Source: Leuctra nigra (lineage: Eukaryota > Arthropoda > Insecta > Plecoptera > Leuctridae). Taken from it: a stretch of 64,000 nt of DNA. The stretch covers positions 3,596,001 to 3,660,000 of the forward strand of contig OW203770.1 in assembly GCA_934045905.1 (NCBI GenBank), in the 5' to 3' direction. Every line of letters begins with the position of its first letter. Positions within the stretch are counted from its first letter, which is position 1. Below, piece by piece: positions 1-11,602 of this stretch. The position numbers were made by a program, and so were the translations under genes. Under the pieces are notes generated by a model. It was not told where the DNA came from. It searched no databases and was given only the letters and a program-made list of their open reading frames with translations.

Positions 1-1
1 C

Positions 2-286
2 TTTAAGAGTTATCTAGCCCGCATCGGGAAGGCTGAGAACTGCATGTGCGAACACTGTGGGAGAATGGATAGCCCCGGTCACGCTGTGCTGGAGTGCCCG
101 AGGTGGGAAGACCTCCGTGAACACACAGAGAGGGCCGTCGGCCGGCAGCTAACACCTGAGTCGGTGGTGACCCTGATGATTGAGTCCAAAGATGGGTGGA
201 AGACAATACACGAATACATCCGGGTGGTAATGGTGGAGAAGGAAAGGGAGGACCAGGAACTCAATCAAAACGGAAGAACACCGTAA
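2..286 (+). pseudogene. C-terminal end of a non-LTR retrotransposon ORF2 (5' cut by window edge)
   Basis: The frame is open from the window edge to a stop at 284-286. It contains a cysteine/histidine knuckle (CEHCG, then D-S-P-G-H, then LECPRW; a C-x2-C, H, C pattern) followed by a charged tail. That knuckle and tryptophan are typical of the extreme C-terminus of the reverse transcriptase polyprotein in R1/I/LOA-like LINEs of insects. The rest of the element lies left of the window, so intactness cannot be judged. A lysine- and arginine-rich stretch follows the stop and then the assembly gap begins. Confidence 0.7.
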
Positions 287-338
287 TAAGAACAAGGAAG
301 ACACCTCGAAGAGGAAGCAGAAGAACACAAAGAAAGCC

Positions 339-538
339 NNNNNNNNNNNNNNNNNNNNNNNNNNNNNNNNNNNNNNNNNNNNNNNNNNNNNNNNNNNNNN
401 NNNNNNNNNNNNNNNNNNNNNNNNNNNNNNNNNNNNNNNNNNNNNNNNNNNNNNNNNNNNNNNNNNNNNNNNNNNNNNNNNNNNNNNNNNNNNNNNNNNN
501 NNNNNNNNNNNNNNNNNNNNNNNNNNNNNNNNNNNNNN
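339..538. other. Assembly gap (200 unknown bases)
   Basis: The sequence is N throughout. A round 200-base gap directly before a tandem array suggests the array was not fully assembled, so its true length is unknown. Confidence 0.99.
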
Positions 539-1670
539 TAACTAAAAATAACTCATCCAAACTCTCAAAAACTCTTTTTTTAACTAAAAATAACTCTTCC
601 AAACTCTCAAAAACTCTTTTTTTAACTAAAAATAACTCATCCAAACTCTCAAAAACTCTTTTTTTAACTAAAAAATAACTCATCCTAACTCTCAAAAACT
701 CTTTTTTTAACTAAAAATAACTCATCCAAACTCTCAAAAACTCTTTTTTTAACTAAAAATAACTCATCCAAACTCTCAAAAAACTCTTTTTTAACTAAAA
801 ATAACTCTTCCAAACTCTCAAAAACTCTTTTTTTAACTAAAAATAACTCATCCAAACTCTCAAAAACTCTTTTTTTAACTAAAAATAACTCTTCCAAACT
901 CTCAAAAAACTCATTTTTTAACTAAAAATAACTCATCCTAACTCTCAAAAACTCTTTTTTTAACTAAAAATAACCCATCCAAACTCTCAAAAACTCTTTT
1001 TTTTAACTAAAAATAACTCTTCCAAACTCTCAAAAACTCATTTTTTAACTAAAAATAACTCATCCTAACTCTCAAAAACTCTTTTTTTAACTAAAAAAAA
1101 CTCATCCTAACTCTCAAAAACTCTTTTTTTTACTAAAAATAACTCATCCAAACTCTCAAAAACTCTTTTTTTAACTAAAAATAACTCATCCTTACTCTCA
1201 AAAACTCTTTTTTTAACTAAAAATAACTCATCCAAACTCTCAAAAACTCTTTTTTTAACTAAAAATAACTCATCCAAACTCTCAAAAACTCTTTTTTTAA
1301 CTAAAAATAACTCATCCTAACTCTCAAAAACTCTTTTTTTAACTAAAAATAACTCATCCAAACTCTCAAAAACTCTTTTTTTAACTAAAAAAAACTCATC
1401 CTAACTCTCAAAAACTCTTTTTTTAACTAAAAATAACTCATCCTAACTCTCAAAAACTCTTTTTTTAACTAAAAATAACTCTTCCAAACTCACAAAAACT
1501 CATTTTTTAACTAAAAATAACTCATCCTAACTCTCAAAAACTCTTTTTTTAACTAAAAATAACTCTTCCAAACTCTCAAAAACTCTTTTTTTAACTAAAA
1601 ATAACTCATCCAAACTCTCAAAAACTCTTTTTTTAACTAAAAATAACTCATCCAAACTCTCAAAAACTCA
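539..1670. repeat. 42-bp minisatellite, about 27 copies
   Basis: A 42-bp unit is repeated head to tail. It contains AACTCATCCAAACTCTCAA, then AAACTC, a run of seven T, and AACTAAAAAT. Variants alternate between CATCCAA, CTTCCAA and CATCCTAA, and T-run length differs by one or two bases. It begins at the gap and ends where dispersed Helitron-type sequence begins (about 1671). Position next to Helitron interior suggests it is an internal minisatellite of such an element rather than a centromeric satellite; that is inference. Confidence 0.95.
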
Positions 1671-2160
1671 ATATCTTTTGAATTTAAGCACAGTTTAGTC
1701 TGAAAATTGTCAAAAATACAGATAATGTTGGACCCAATGACCATGCAAAATTTTAAGTTGATCGGTCAAACGGTTCTGGTTTAAATTTCAAAAAGCACAT
1801 AAAATATTTTTTTAAATTTTAACCAATGGGAGGATTTGGCTGAAAATTTGTAAAATAAGAGACAATGTTTATGTTAATGACCATGCAAAATATAAGGTCG
1901 ATCACATTTGCCGAAGTCCATTTTCATTTTTCAGCCTATCAGGAGATGTTTATTTAAATTTCAACCAAATAATGGATTTAAAAAAAAATTAGGGTCTGCA
2001 AACAGAGAAGGTTGGTTTTACATGTGTGCAAAATTTCAGATCGATCGGTGAAACGGTGCGACCTGTGTATCGGCTATTAGCAGCCAAAAAAAAAAAAAAA
2101 AAAAAAAAAAAACAGAGGTCCGTGCCAAAAGAGCCAAAAGGAGACGCTCGCTTCGCTCGC
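1671..2160 (-). mobile_element. Non-autonomous Helitron-type sequence, partial
   Basis: This AT-rich stretch shares blocks with 29300-29901, 36505-37520, 40327-40405, 45180-45321 and 53989-55080. Shared blocks include CCATGCAAAATTTTAAGTTG, AAAATTTCAGATCGATCGGT, a poly-A run, AGAGGTCCGTGCC and GACGCTCGCTTCGCTCGCT. Copies at 29300, 36505, 43109 and 53989 end in a Helitron-like hairpin plus CTAG terminus, so I assign this stretch to the same family. No coding capacity is seen. Its hairpin end is absent, either lost or beyond the gap. Confidence 0.55.
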
Positions 2161-2162
2161 TC

Positions 2163-2368
2163 AAAAACGATGCGCCAAGTCCTTTTTTTAAGTATTTCTC
2201 GGGGGTTGATATTTTTATTTCAATGGTACGATTACAATTTGGAAAATTCGTTGACTTGGCTCCTTTTTTGATATCACTCCTTTTCAGTGCTGAATTTTTA
2301 GATTTCTTCTATTTTTTTATAGTTAAAGAGACTTGGCTGGTATTTTTACACGGAGTGTTTTTTATGGG
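2163..2368 (+). mobile_element. Solo arm of a fold-back module (GATGCGCCAAGTC...ACGGAGTGTTTTTT)
   Basis: The block runs from ACGATGCGCCAAGTCC through TTGACTTGGCTCC and GATATCACTCCTTTTC to ACACGGAGTGTTTTTTATGG. The same module occurs at 26758-26965 (inverted), 29095-29294, 63306-63460 (inverted) and 63548-63704. Elsewhere it forms the arms of inverted pairs; here only one arm is present. It abuts the Helitron-type sequence. Confidence 0.7.
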
Positions 2369-2399
2369 GTGTCGCTTACTCGACCAAAAATGTTCCATG

Positions 2400-3775
2400 A
2401 TATTTGAATTTTATTTTAATGAAATAAGTTTTAATTTCTTTTGGCATTAGTGTGATTGCCAATATTATTTGTGTTGATATTGACATGCTTACAACAATAA
2501 AATGAGACTGGACATGAGCCTAAACATCTAAATTATGGTTAATGTGGCTCAGTTACTCGTGTCTAAGTTTCTGAAATAAATTGAGTTTTCTCCCCCATGT
2601 TATCTTATGGCAGCCAAGTAAAATCGTGTCATATTTAGGCTAATAATGTGAAGATCTAATTTTTATGTATTCCCAACTTTGAACAAAAAAATATATTTTC
2701 TGGTAGATGTATGGATATTAAGGAAAAAATTCAAGCAAAACCAATGTGTGCTATTTTAGAAGTTATACCTACACCAAAAACGCATTGATTTTCCCCCATG
2801 CGTTAATTAGTTTCGTTCATTCTCGGAATGCAATAAATTAGTAATTCATTATGGCGTATTAGTTCATGATTATGGTAATTTCTGAAAATAAATATTTTTG
2901 AGTTTTCAATCGGTTGATTGAGCCACGTTAAGCTATAAATAACAATGGAATGGATATGTAATTGTTGGGTTCAACATTCCAAATAATGAATTGTGAGTAT
3001 TGTATAGACGTTGATGAATTGTAATTCTGCTAGGTTTGCTACTCCCTTCGTTTCAACTTGAGATGAAACCTTGATGCTTGAGAGTTAAATAAAAGAAACT
3101 TTATTCTGAAACTGATTATGAGTTCAAACAACAAAAGTAGTATTTTTCAAAGCATAAACATAAAACATTGATTTGTGGGTAGTTTGTGCTGACTGCTGAA
3201 ACAGTACGGACCCACTGTGATTATGGCGATGGCTGCTACATAGAATAGCCAGTCTACATGAAGGAACAGCCACATTCCTCAAGGTGGCAGTGGAATTATT
3301 GTTCGTTTAGAGTTTTTCATTGTTGAAATCAGTTCTTGCATTGTTGTAAAAGGGAAAGGAAGTTGAATTTTGTTGTAAGATTTTTTTTTTGAATTTTAGT
3401 AAAGATAATGTTTAATTATTGAAATTATCAAACTTATATCGATATTAATATTCTGTCAAAACGTTGTACAATAGGGAAGTGAAGTGAAGTTTAGATTTTA
3501 GAATTTTAAATATTTTATGAAAGTTTATATGTTGTTGAAGACAGATGTGGCATTATTTTTGTTGTGTGATGAATAGTTTTCAAGGAACGAATTTACAAAG
3601 TTCTGTAGATGAAATATAGACAATTTTTCACATTACACCAGTTTTATCCTTTGGATTGATTTATTTCTGCCAGAAGAAAGACGTACCGAATACTCTGATA
3701 ACTTTTAAACGGATGATTAGGACCATGGACTGTATTGTCATGGCAATATCCAATTACATTTCTAGAATGACTGTG
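2400..3775. other. AT-rich spacer without recognisable gene
   Basis: No ORF of useful length, no RNA gene and no splice-consistent exon was seen. Positions 3700-3775 are repeated, diverged, at about 5020-5106 on the other side of the fold-back element (shared TACTCTG, TTTTAAAC, GATTAGGA, TGGAATGACTGT-like blocks). That places the fold-back inside or between copies of an older direct repeat. Confidence 0.6.
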
Positions 3776-3779
3776 TTAA

Positions 3780-4962
3780 GGCCACTCTACCCTACGTCAT
3801 AGTTCACAATGCAATGGCAATCACCAAAACCCAAGGAGAGCGCCATTTTGTTTTGAAGGGTCACTTTTCACTCGAATATCTTTCTCCAGTGTGACTAGAT
3901 ACAATAATGCGGGTTGAACTGAAGTGTTCATAAAAGATCGCTCCTCAATGTTTCATATGACACTTTGTAATGACTGTAATGAAAATGCTTCCCTGAACCC
4001 AAAAAGTGGGGGGCGAAATACGGCAAAACATCGACCACATGGCGCCTGTCAGACAACATTAAACTGGACAATACGAAATAAATAAACACATACCTGCAAT
4101 TCTAGCTTACTAGTATTCCTTATTTTCAACACGTTTCTTCCTGGTATCAATTACACATCACGAAACATTGCCAACTCGTCTGTGCCGTCACTCTATTTAT
4201 TACGATTGAACACCATATTTAAATTTCACTGAATATTTTTGATCTGAGCCTTACGTCATGGCGTATGAATACATTATGTCAGGTTGGCGGTACTATTCAA
4301 ATTTTGAAGAAGCATAAATTCAACATACAGGTGGCCGTGACTTCATCAATTGTTTTTTTTCAACTCGGATAATATCTGTACACATAAGAATAATATACAT
4401 TAAATAAAAGTATTTCACAACCTATATTACAATTAGAAGAGTAGCTTTTCCTGAAATCAATTTTTTACTTGCGCATGCAGACAATATTGATATCGTGAAC
4501 AATTTAGTAGAATCAAAATTTAAATATGGTGTTCAATCGTAATAAATAGAGTGACGGCACAGGCGAGTAGGCAATGTTTCGTGATGTGTAATTGATACCA
4601 GGAAGAAACGTGTTGAAAATAAGGAATACTAGTAAGCTAGAATTGCAGGTATGTGTTTATTTATTTCATATTGTCCAGTTTAATGTTGTCTGACAGGCGC
4701 CATGTGGTCGATGTTTTGCCGTATTTCGCCCCCCACTTTTTGGGTTCAGGGAAGCATTTTCATTACAGTCATTACAAAGTGTCATATGAAACATTGAGGA
4801 GCGATCTTTTATGAACACTTCAGTTCAACCCGCATTATTGTATCTAGTCACACTGGAGAAAGATATTCGAGTGAAAAGTGACCCTTCAAAACAAAATGGC
4901 GCTCTCCTTGGGTTTTGGTGATTGCCATTGCATTGTGAACTATGACGTAGGGTAGAGTGGCC
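3780..4962. mobile_element. 1.18-kb fold-back element flanked by TTAA
   Basis: Two almost identical inverted arms of about 450 bp (3780-4228 and about 4515-4962) surround a unique centre of roughly 285 bp. The termini read GGCCACTCTACCCTACGTCA and its complement. TTAA is present immediately outside both ends (3776-3779 and 4963-4966), the target duplication of piggyBac-type transposases. No transposase is encoded. The few differences between arms suggest recent insertion or gene conversion. Confidence 0.85.
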
Positions 4963-4975
4963 TTAACTTAATTAC

Positions 4976-5040
4976 TGGTTTTAGCAGATTATTGAAAAAC
5001 TGGACCTGAGGGTCTGTTTTTCAATACTCTGCTAAATTTT
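4976..5040. repeat. Short hairpin
   Basis: TAGCAGATTATTGAAAAAC and GTTTTTCAATACTCTGCTA pair around a central GGACCTGAGGGTC, making a near-perfect hairpin of about 19 paired bases just right of the fold-back element. It is probably the remnant centre of the flanking older repeat. Confidence 0.6.
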
Positions 5041-5469
5041 AAACAGGTGATTAGGAGTATATTGCCATGGAAACAACCAATGCAATTCCTTGAATGACTG
5101 TTCAAGCATGAATGCGTGTTTTAAGCATGTTTTATAGCATCATGCATGTTTATAAGCATGAAAAACTGACCATAAGACAATTTGTCAGCTGTATTGAATA
5201 AGCTGTATTGTATTTAAATAAGCTGCATTTATTAAGCACATGGGGGCTATAGAAATTCTCTTTGTGAAAATCATGTCTACGCCAAAATTAAACGGGATGT
5301 TTGGGACGAAATTTAAATTTAAATCTTGATTTCCAATGGGCTTCCACGCTGCCATTTGCTCTCACTATGAGCGCTAGGGAGAATTGTTCTTTTTTCCTTC
5401 CGCGTATGCGTCTGTACAAAATGACAGATAGATGACAGCTCACTTCAAACTTCTTGTATTTGAAATATA

Positions 5470-5496
5470 ATGCCAAACTGTTGTGTTCGGAGTGAA
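5470..5496 (+). other. Possible first coding exon remnant (THAP-like start)
   Basis: An ATG at 5470 reads Met-Pro-Asn-Cys-Cys-Val-Arg-Ser-Glu and then meets a GT donor (GTAATT). THAP zinc-finger proteins, including many transposases, begin with a short Met-Pro-x-x-Cys exon. No downstream THAP residues were found, so this is only suggestive. Confidence 0.15.
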
Positions 5497-5603
5497 GGTA
5501 ATTGATTTAAAATGTAATATAAAGCCTACTACTTAAATGTAGATTCAATTACTTACTTTTTATTCTGGAAGATCACTTTATGTTTATCACTTTATCACTT
5601 TAA

Positions 5604-7499
5604 GATCACTTTTTAATTGAAAAAGCAGATGGAAACCCAAGAAAAATATGGACTACTTTGAATAATATCACAGACAGAAATAGGAAACCTGCGCAACAGA
5701 TACGAGAAGTGTCTGTAGGCGGCGAGACTTTCAATAGCGCCACTGAACCAGAGAAAGTTGCGAATTTGTTTGTCCAACACTTTTCAACAGTAGGGAGTAA
5801 ACTGGCAAATGAAATAAAAATAAAAAATTCGAAACATAAATTAGATGCGTTTATGAATGATTCAAAAGCAACACTACGACCAGATATTACAGAGGAAGAC
5901 CCTTTCTTAGAACCAATTACCCAAAATGAAATACTCAAATTTATTTCGGAACTGAAAGTCGGGTCAGCCACTGGTATTGACGACATAAGTGCAAATGATT
6001 TAAAAATAGCAAAATTTCATATCTCAACGCCGTTGGCCCACATATTTAATCTTTCCTTGGAACAAGGTATCTTCCCTTCTCAATTTAAAAAAGCGACAAT
6101 CATACCAATCCATAAAAGCAAAGAAAAAACCAAACCAGAAAACTATAGGCCCATTTCAATTTTGACACACCTCTCAAAAATCCTAGAGAAATGTATAAAA
6201 GGAAGACTAATGAAATTCCTTGAAATAAACAATATTCTGTCTGAAAATCAGTTTGGTTTTCGACCAGGACTTGGCACAGATGACGCGCTTCTCCAACTAA
6301 CTAACAACATATATAATGCAATGGACCAAAACCAAAAAGTCCTTACATTATTCATTGACCTCGCGAAAGCGTTCGATACAGTTGACCATTACTTAATGCT
6401 AGAGAAGTTAAAAGATATAGGAATTAAAGGTTCTACTCTGAACTTATTTAAAAACTATCTCTTTGGTCGCAATCAAGTAGTTAGAATAAATAATGTTATA
6501 AGTGACACAAAAGAAATCAACTGCGGAGTACCTCAAGGTACTGTTCTCGGCCCAATTTTATTCATCATTTATATAAATAACCTGTGCAACCTTGAAACAG
6601 ATGGAACAATAATTACATACGCTGACGATACAGCTGTTACTTTCCGTGGAAAGACCTGGTGTGAGGTATACAAAAAAGCTAACGCAGAAATGAAGAAGAT
6701 ACACATATGGCTAAATAAGAACCTACTCACACTTAATGTTGATAAGACTGTACATATACCATTTTCAATTTCAAGAAGGTCAGAGCCTAGTGAAGGAAAA
6801 CTACTAAAGATGCACGCGCCACATTGCCAACAAACCGATGACTTTAGCTGTGCCTGCGAAATTATTAAAGCCGTTGACACTGTAAAATATCTCGGAATCT
6901 CAATCGATAAAAATTTAAAATGGAATGACCATGTCGCTGTTACTTTGAAAAAACTTCGTAATGTATTATATATATTTTATAGACTTAGAAATATAATCAG
7001 TTTTAAATTATTACTAACTGTATACACAGCGCTTGCGCAATCAATTCTCCAATACGGTATTCTTGGATGGGGAGGCGCTGGCAGATCTGTTATACAACCA
7101 TTATTAATAATTCAAAAATTAATTCTAAAAATTATTTTAAAAAAGCCCAAATGTTTTCCTTCCAATCAAACCTATATTAATACAAATGTTCTAGACATAC
7201 GACAGATTTATATTAGAGCATCCCTGATTTACATTCGCAAGAACTATGAAAAATTCAAAAAATCTAGCAGCTGCACCTCTTCTGTAAATACCCGACACAC
7301 TGACAAATATACTCTTGATATGCCTCGGAAATCTAAACAAAAAAGTCAACAAAATTTACAATTCATCGGACCCCGCATTTTCAACAAATTACCACTAGAT
7401 ATAAGAACAGAAGTCAATATCAAAATTTATAAGTATCGAATAAAAGAATGGATTATGACATCTGGCAGAGACTACTGTAAGAGTCTATTATATTTTTAA
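5604..7499 (+). CDS. Reverse transcriptase ORF of a 5'-truncated CR1/L2-type LINE
   Basis: The frame is open from the stop at 5601-5603 to the stop at 7497-7499, about 631 codons. No credible ATG starts it, so the copy is 5'-truncated and the endonuclease is absent. Ordered RT motifs are visible: NYRPISILTHLSKILEK, FGFRPGLGTDDALLQL, the first catalytic block LFIDLAKAFDTVDH, GVPQGTVLGPILF, and the catalytic YADD box at about 6619-6630. After it come LTLNVDKT, KYLGISIDKNLKW and a C-terminal GPRIFNKLPLDIR. That last motif, the lack of RNase H and the short-repeat 3' tail fit the CR1/L2/Kiri group. RT and thumb are intact over the full frame, so it is a fairly young copy. Confidence 0.9.
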   Translation, partial: DHFLIEKADGNPRKIWTTLNNITDRNRKPAQQIREVSVGGETFNSATEPEKVANLFVQHFSTVGSKLANEIKIKNSKHKLDAFMNDSKATLRPDITEEDPFLEPITQNEILKFISELKVGSATGIDDISANDLKIAKFHISTPLAHIFNLSLEQGIFPSQFKKATIIPIHKSKEKTKPENYRPISILTHLSKILEKCIKGRLMKFLEINNILSENQFGFRPGLGTDDALLQLTNNIYNAMDQNQKVLTLFIDLAKAFDTVDHYLMLEKLKDIGIKGSTLNLFKNYLFGRNQVVRINNVISDTKEINCGVPQGTVLGPILFIIYINNLCNLETDGTIITYADDTAVTFRGKTWCEVYKKANAEMKKIHIWLNKNLLTLNVDKTVHIPFSISRRSEPSEGKLLKMHAPHCQQTDDFSCACEIIKAVDTVKYLGISIDKNLKWNDHVAVTLKKLRNVLYIFYRLRNIISFKLLLTVYTALAQSILQYGILGWGGAGRSVIQPLLIIQKLILKIILKKPKCFPSNQTYINTNVLDIRQIYIRASLIYIRKNYEKFKKSSSCTSSVNTRHTDKYTLDMPRKSKQKSQQNLQFIGPRIFNKLPLDIRTEVNIKIYKYRIKEWIMTSGRDYCKSLLYF

Positions 7500-7765
7500 T
7501 CAATAACTATTTTAATTTTAATTTGTCTATTAAACTATTTATAACGTTTTGTACTGTATAACTTCATATATATCAATCAATCAACATCACCTGACGCTAT
7601 CTTGACTTTTAATATATCTTTTCAACTTAAATCAGCCCGCACACGGAGTTCACTCTATGCGGGCTTCTTATCCTGTTCAACCAAGTGCTTATTATTATAC
7701 AATGTATGTACTCCTAATAGATAAGAATAAAATGTAATAAAAAATAAAATAAAAAAAAATAAAAT
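7500..7765 (+). repeat. LINE 3' UTR with stem-loop and A-rich tail
   Basis: The region contains a perfect 8-bp stem, AGCCCGCA (7634-7641) and TGCGGGCT (7658-7665), followed by AATAAAATG and an A-rich (AAAATAA)n tail ending near 7765. L2/CR1-type RTs recognise a 3' stem-loop plus short repeat tail, so this is the likely priming structure. A comparable stem-loop plus (AAT)n tail occurs at 53040-53155. Confidence 0.75.
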
Positions 7766-7769
7766 TTTG

Positions 7770-8555
7770 TTTTCAAATCAGACAAATTAGCAACCTGTCA
7801 ACAAACATTTGGCTGTTGCCATAGCAACCAGGTATTATCGCCCGTGGCGCGCTTTATTCTAGCTTTGAGTTTGGAAGCCCATTGGGAGACGTGAATAGAA
7901 GTATGACAACATAAAGCTAGTTGTAGAATTAACATCAACATGGTAGCATTTTTTGGCTTTTTGGTCAGTACAAAAATTTTAGTCGACCTTTAGATAGGGC
8001 TGTTTTGTTTCTAATCCCCTCAAATATCAATAGTCTCCAAGAAGGAAGGAAAGGGATTTTTGTGTGCCTTTGAGAAAACATATGAAAAGAGAGAGAAGAG
8101 CATTTTGTGTTATTAATTAATTGTATCAAAAATTTAAATAAAATGAGAACTTACGGAATTCATAACTAAAATAGAAAATGATCTGCTGGTTCTAACGATA
8201 GTAATAACGCAATAGCTTGACAAAATGTCACTTGTGTCCTTCATGCAGCATTATCCAAGTCAGTATAGCCACGTAGTGATGTGAATTCCACACGTTTCCC
8301 CTCCATCGCCCAGTGCGTGGTGGGGTTGACTCGGGACTCCTGCGCGCTGCAGTGGCACGGGTGTTCCGACTGCCGTGGGAGGGGAAGTGTTTTCAGCAGT
8401 GTTGTCAGATGTATGTAATGGTATTTAATGGAGTGGAAGATAAATAGGGTACATTACATAATAAACACAGGTATTTCAACGTTTCATGAAAAATCACACG
8501 TAATATATTACATCAATTGATCAATGCAAAATTTCCTGGTTGTCATGTATTTTAT
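7770..8555. other. Spacer without recognisable gene
   Basis: No gene is supported. It holds an X-box-like palindrome, GTTGCCATAGCAAC (7813-7826), matching the RFX-factor consensus. A GC-richer patch around 8290-8390 carries no open frame of note. Confidence 0.5.
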
Positions 8556-8556
8556 A

Positions 8557-8854
8557 GGTACACTCAACAAATTATAAAACGGTATTTGAAATAAATGTAT
8601 GTAAAAAAAATATATGTAAAATGTACGTGTTTTTTAATTGGTAATGTTCTTTCAGCTGACTTCTTAAGTTCAACTTATATGTTTATGCTTTACTTGACAA
8701 CTTTTATACATTCGTAAATTTTGTATAATTTTTATTGTTATGTAGAAAAAGGCTTATGAAATAAATAAATAAATAAATAAATACTTATTCCTAACCAGCA
8801 GGCAGCAGACAATCCGTTTCGTTCAAATACCGTTTTATGATTTGTTGCGTGTAC
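8557..8854. mobile_element. TIR-bearing MITE (family of 11184)
   Basis: The left terminus GTACACTCAACAAATTATAA continues to AACGGTATTTGAA and is mirrored at 8820-8854. The centre is AT-rich and includes an (AAAT)n microsatellite at 8757-8783. A second copy with the same termini lies at 11184-11402. No coding capacity. Confidence 0.7.
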
Positions 8855-8859
8855 GTTGG

Positions 8860-10585
8860 TGTACTCGGTGGTGGAAAGATTTAGATAAGATGGTGGATAA
8901 GGTAAACCCTTCTTCCACTTTTCCATGCATTTACGTTAGTTTAGGCCCCTCCAACGAACCCTGGACCGGCATCACTTGAAAAGTTGCTTGATTGTGGTGT
9001 GGGATGCTTGAAATTTCAATTTACTGTACACACTTTTTTATTTGTCGTCGTTATTAATTTGCAGCGTTTCCAATGGACCACTAATCATTATCTTGCTATG
9101 TGACGTCACGAATAAAACAGATGACAGAATGACGTGGGCCGTGACCGTCAAGAAGGCTGTGACAGCACAGTAATCAATAGTAATCAAATAGCAAATTTTG
9201 AACTTCAACTGTCTTTCCCCCACACGTTTGATTGGCTCCCTCTCCCACTATATGGACAGTGCTGCTCTAGTGTGAGTAAAGAGAACTATTATTCTATATT
9301 GACTCCTCCCATCACCATTGGTTCATTATTCTCAATGTTTTATATATTTATTATTTATATTTCTGTGAAGATTATTTCATGTCAAATCTTTTGTCTCACA
9401 GTATACAACACGAGGTGTTAGCAACTCGCCATTTTAGTGTACTGCCATGATTTTTTTAAACATTTTAATTTGTAATTTTTTAGATTAATTTTTCTTGTAT
9501 TTTGCGTGATTATTACATTTTTATGTGATAAAAATGATGCGGTATTTTTTATTTAATAATTGTAATTTTTATTCTTTTTGGCTCTACGATTTCCTTTGAT
9601 TTTTAATGATTACAATTGTTTTGTTTTTTACGTGATTTTTATATTTTAATACTTTTTTATTATTTGTATTTATTTTGATTGATTTGCACATGAATATTTT
9701 TTTATTATTATTTTCATTTCTATTTTCGAATGATCTTTTTATTTATCTTTTTATTTGACTTCATCGATTTGTTGATTATTTGATTTTTCCCAATGTGTAT
9801 GCTGAAATTTTTAATCGTTTACCCCTAGTTACAATATACTTCAAGCATTTAAAAAAATGATACCATATCAAGGTGAATAAATGAGACAAATATTAATCAA
9901 TGTACTCACATACTCTTCACAACATGGCCTGTTGTCACTGGAATGATGTGAAGATAGAACTTCCCCACACCTCACGAGCGAGCCGACTGTGAGATCCGGC
10001 AACACTGTACAAGTCAGTACCGAGTCGACCTCGACAGAGCAAGGATGCGCTGTGTGTGCGTGAATCAACAAAACACTGAAACCCCTGCAACAACTTAGTG
10101 CTTCAACATTGTCGACTTCATTTCATTGCGCTGTGCAACAGATTGCCTACCTGGATATGACATGACATAAACAGTAAACACACAGCGGTAAGTGTCCAGT
10201 ATATTGTGCCGTGCGTTTTGAATGTTGTTGTTTACAACTAGAATGGCCAGACCATCGTTGCGTCTTTAGTGACGCGTCAGGTACTAAAGCGTTTGTTACG
10301 AATCTATAAATAGATTGACAACTCAAGTGCGCAGTGGAAAGCCGGACACAGATTTCTTTCCTGATTGACTATTTTTAATTTTTTAGCATCGCTTGTCCGA
10401 CCTATTGAATATTGTTGCGTCAAATGAGGGTTATTCGTAACTAGCGTTAGCAAAATCGGCGTGGGATATATAATTTTCAGTCGTTCTCGTTGAAATATCA
10501 TGGGCTTTAGCACAGTAATCATCGAGTGACATTTTATGAACATAGGTACCTATGTGTAACAGCCGTAAAACACAGTAAAAATAGG
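8860..10585. other. AT-rich spacer without recognisable gene
   Basis: Positions 9430-9850 are very AT-rich with irregular TTTATTTTT runs. Short open frames occur on both strands (for example minus 9868-10071) but none resembles a known family and none has consistent exon structure, so no gene is called. Confidence 0.5.
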
Positions 10586-10593
10586 TTATAGAC

Positions 10594-11088
10594 CAGTGGT
10601 ACTCAACCTTTTTGACTTGCGGGCCAATAATACGAATTTGCTTTTGTTGGCGGGCCGCATGTTTAAAAAAGTACAATAATGCTCACGTGATCAGGTAGTT
10701 TCAGGCTTTCAGGTTCATTTCAGGCGCGTAGGAACTACTTTTATCATGGGGGGGGGGGGGGGGGGCACTGCTTCAGTTTTGGCCCCGCAGGGCTTTTTTT
10801 TAGATTTTAATAATTTTAAAGTGAGTCTGAGGCTTTAAAATGCACGAACTGAAGCAAAGTTCCCTCCAAATGTTGCCCCGCAGGGTGTTTTTTTCAGAAT
10901 TTAAACAATTTATAAGTGATTCTGGGACGCTAAACTTAATTTTGTATGAAATTAATATTATAATTATTTTTTATTATTTTTTATAATTTTCACAGTGGAC
11001 ACATTTTGTGAATAAGTATGTAGGTATTTGAAACATCAACTGGGGGCCACAAAAATTAGTCCCGCGGGCCGCAGGTTGAGTACCACTG
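10594..11088. mobile_element. Non-autonomous hAT element, 495 bp, 8-bp target duplication
   Basis: The termini are CAGTGGTACTCAACCT and AGGTTGAGTACCACTG, the classic hAT end. A perfect 8-bp duplication, TTATAGAC, flanks it at 10586-10593 and 11089-11096. The interior carries a long G run (10748-10765) and two CCCCGCAGGG modules but no transposase. A related copy lies at 60499-61175. Confidence 0.92.
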
Positions 11089-11183
11089 TTATAGACGATT
11101 CCATGAAGTATCTGAGTGGCTCTGGTTTCTAAGAAAATTGCACATGCTGTTTGATTTCCACCTAGGAACCTATTGTAGCTATT

Positions 11184-11402
11184 GTACGAACACCCAACAA
11201 ATCATAAAACGGTATTTGAACGAAACAGATTGGCTGCTGGTCAGATTCCTTGACAATCTATCCTTGTTATTATCAATGAAATCAGAGCTCACCTACTACA
11301 GGTAGATGACGAGTAAGTATAGACTTCATCAGATGATGCCTCACTTTTTTTTCAGACAATCCATTTCTTTCAAATACCGTTTTATGAATTGTCGAGTGTA
11401 CC
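11184..11402. mobile_element. TIR-bearing MITE, second copy
   Basis: Termini match the 8557-8854 element: AACAAATCATAAAACGGTAT on the left and its complement at 11370-11402. It is about 80 bp shorter than the first copy and lacks the AAAT microsatellite. Confidence 0.7.
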
Positions 11403-11602
11403 TATTGAACCCTTGGGCCGTGATTTGCCAGAAATACAGAGTTGTCTGGTACGAGATGGTGTTGACATTGATATTGCAAATGCCATGGCGTTAGACACTA
11501 TTCGCCGTAAAATCTACGGCAAATATCAAGATATCGTATCATTTCACCCTTGAGTAATGGACCCCATTTCACACTCAAACTGGAAATGTATCGGGAATTA
11601 TG

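Noticed and set aside
6569..6880. Minus-strand frame of 103 codons
   Set aside because: Antisense to the RT catalytic region of the LINE.
9868..10071. 67-codon minus-strand frame with several cysteines
   Set aside because: No domain, no signal peptide, no splice-consistent continuation; likely chance.
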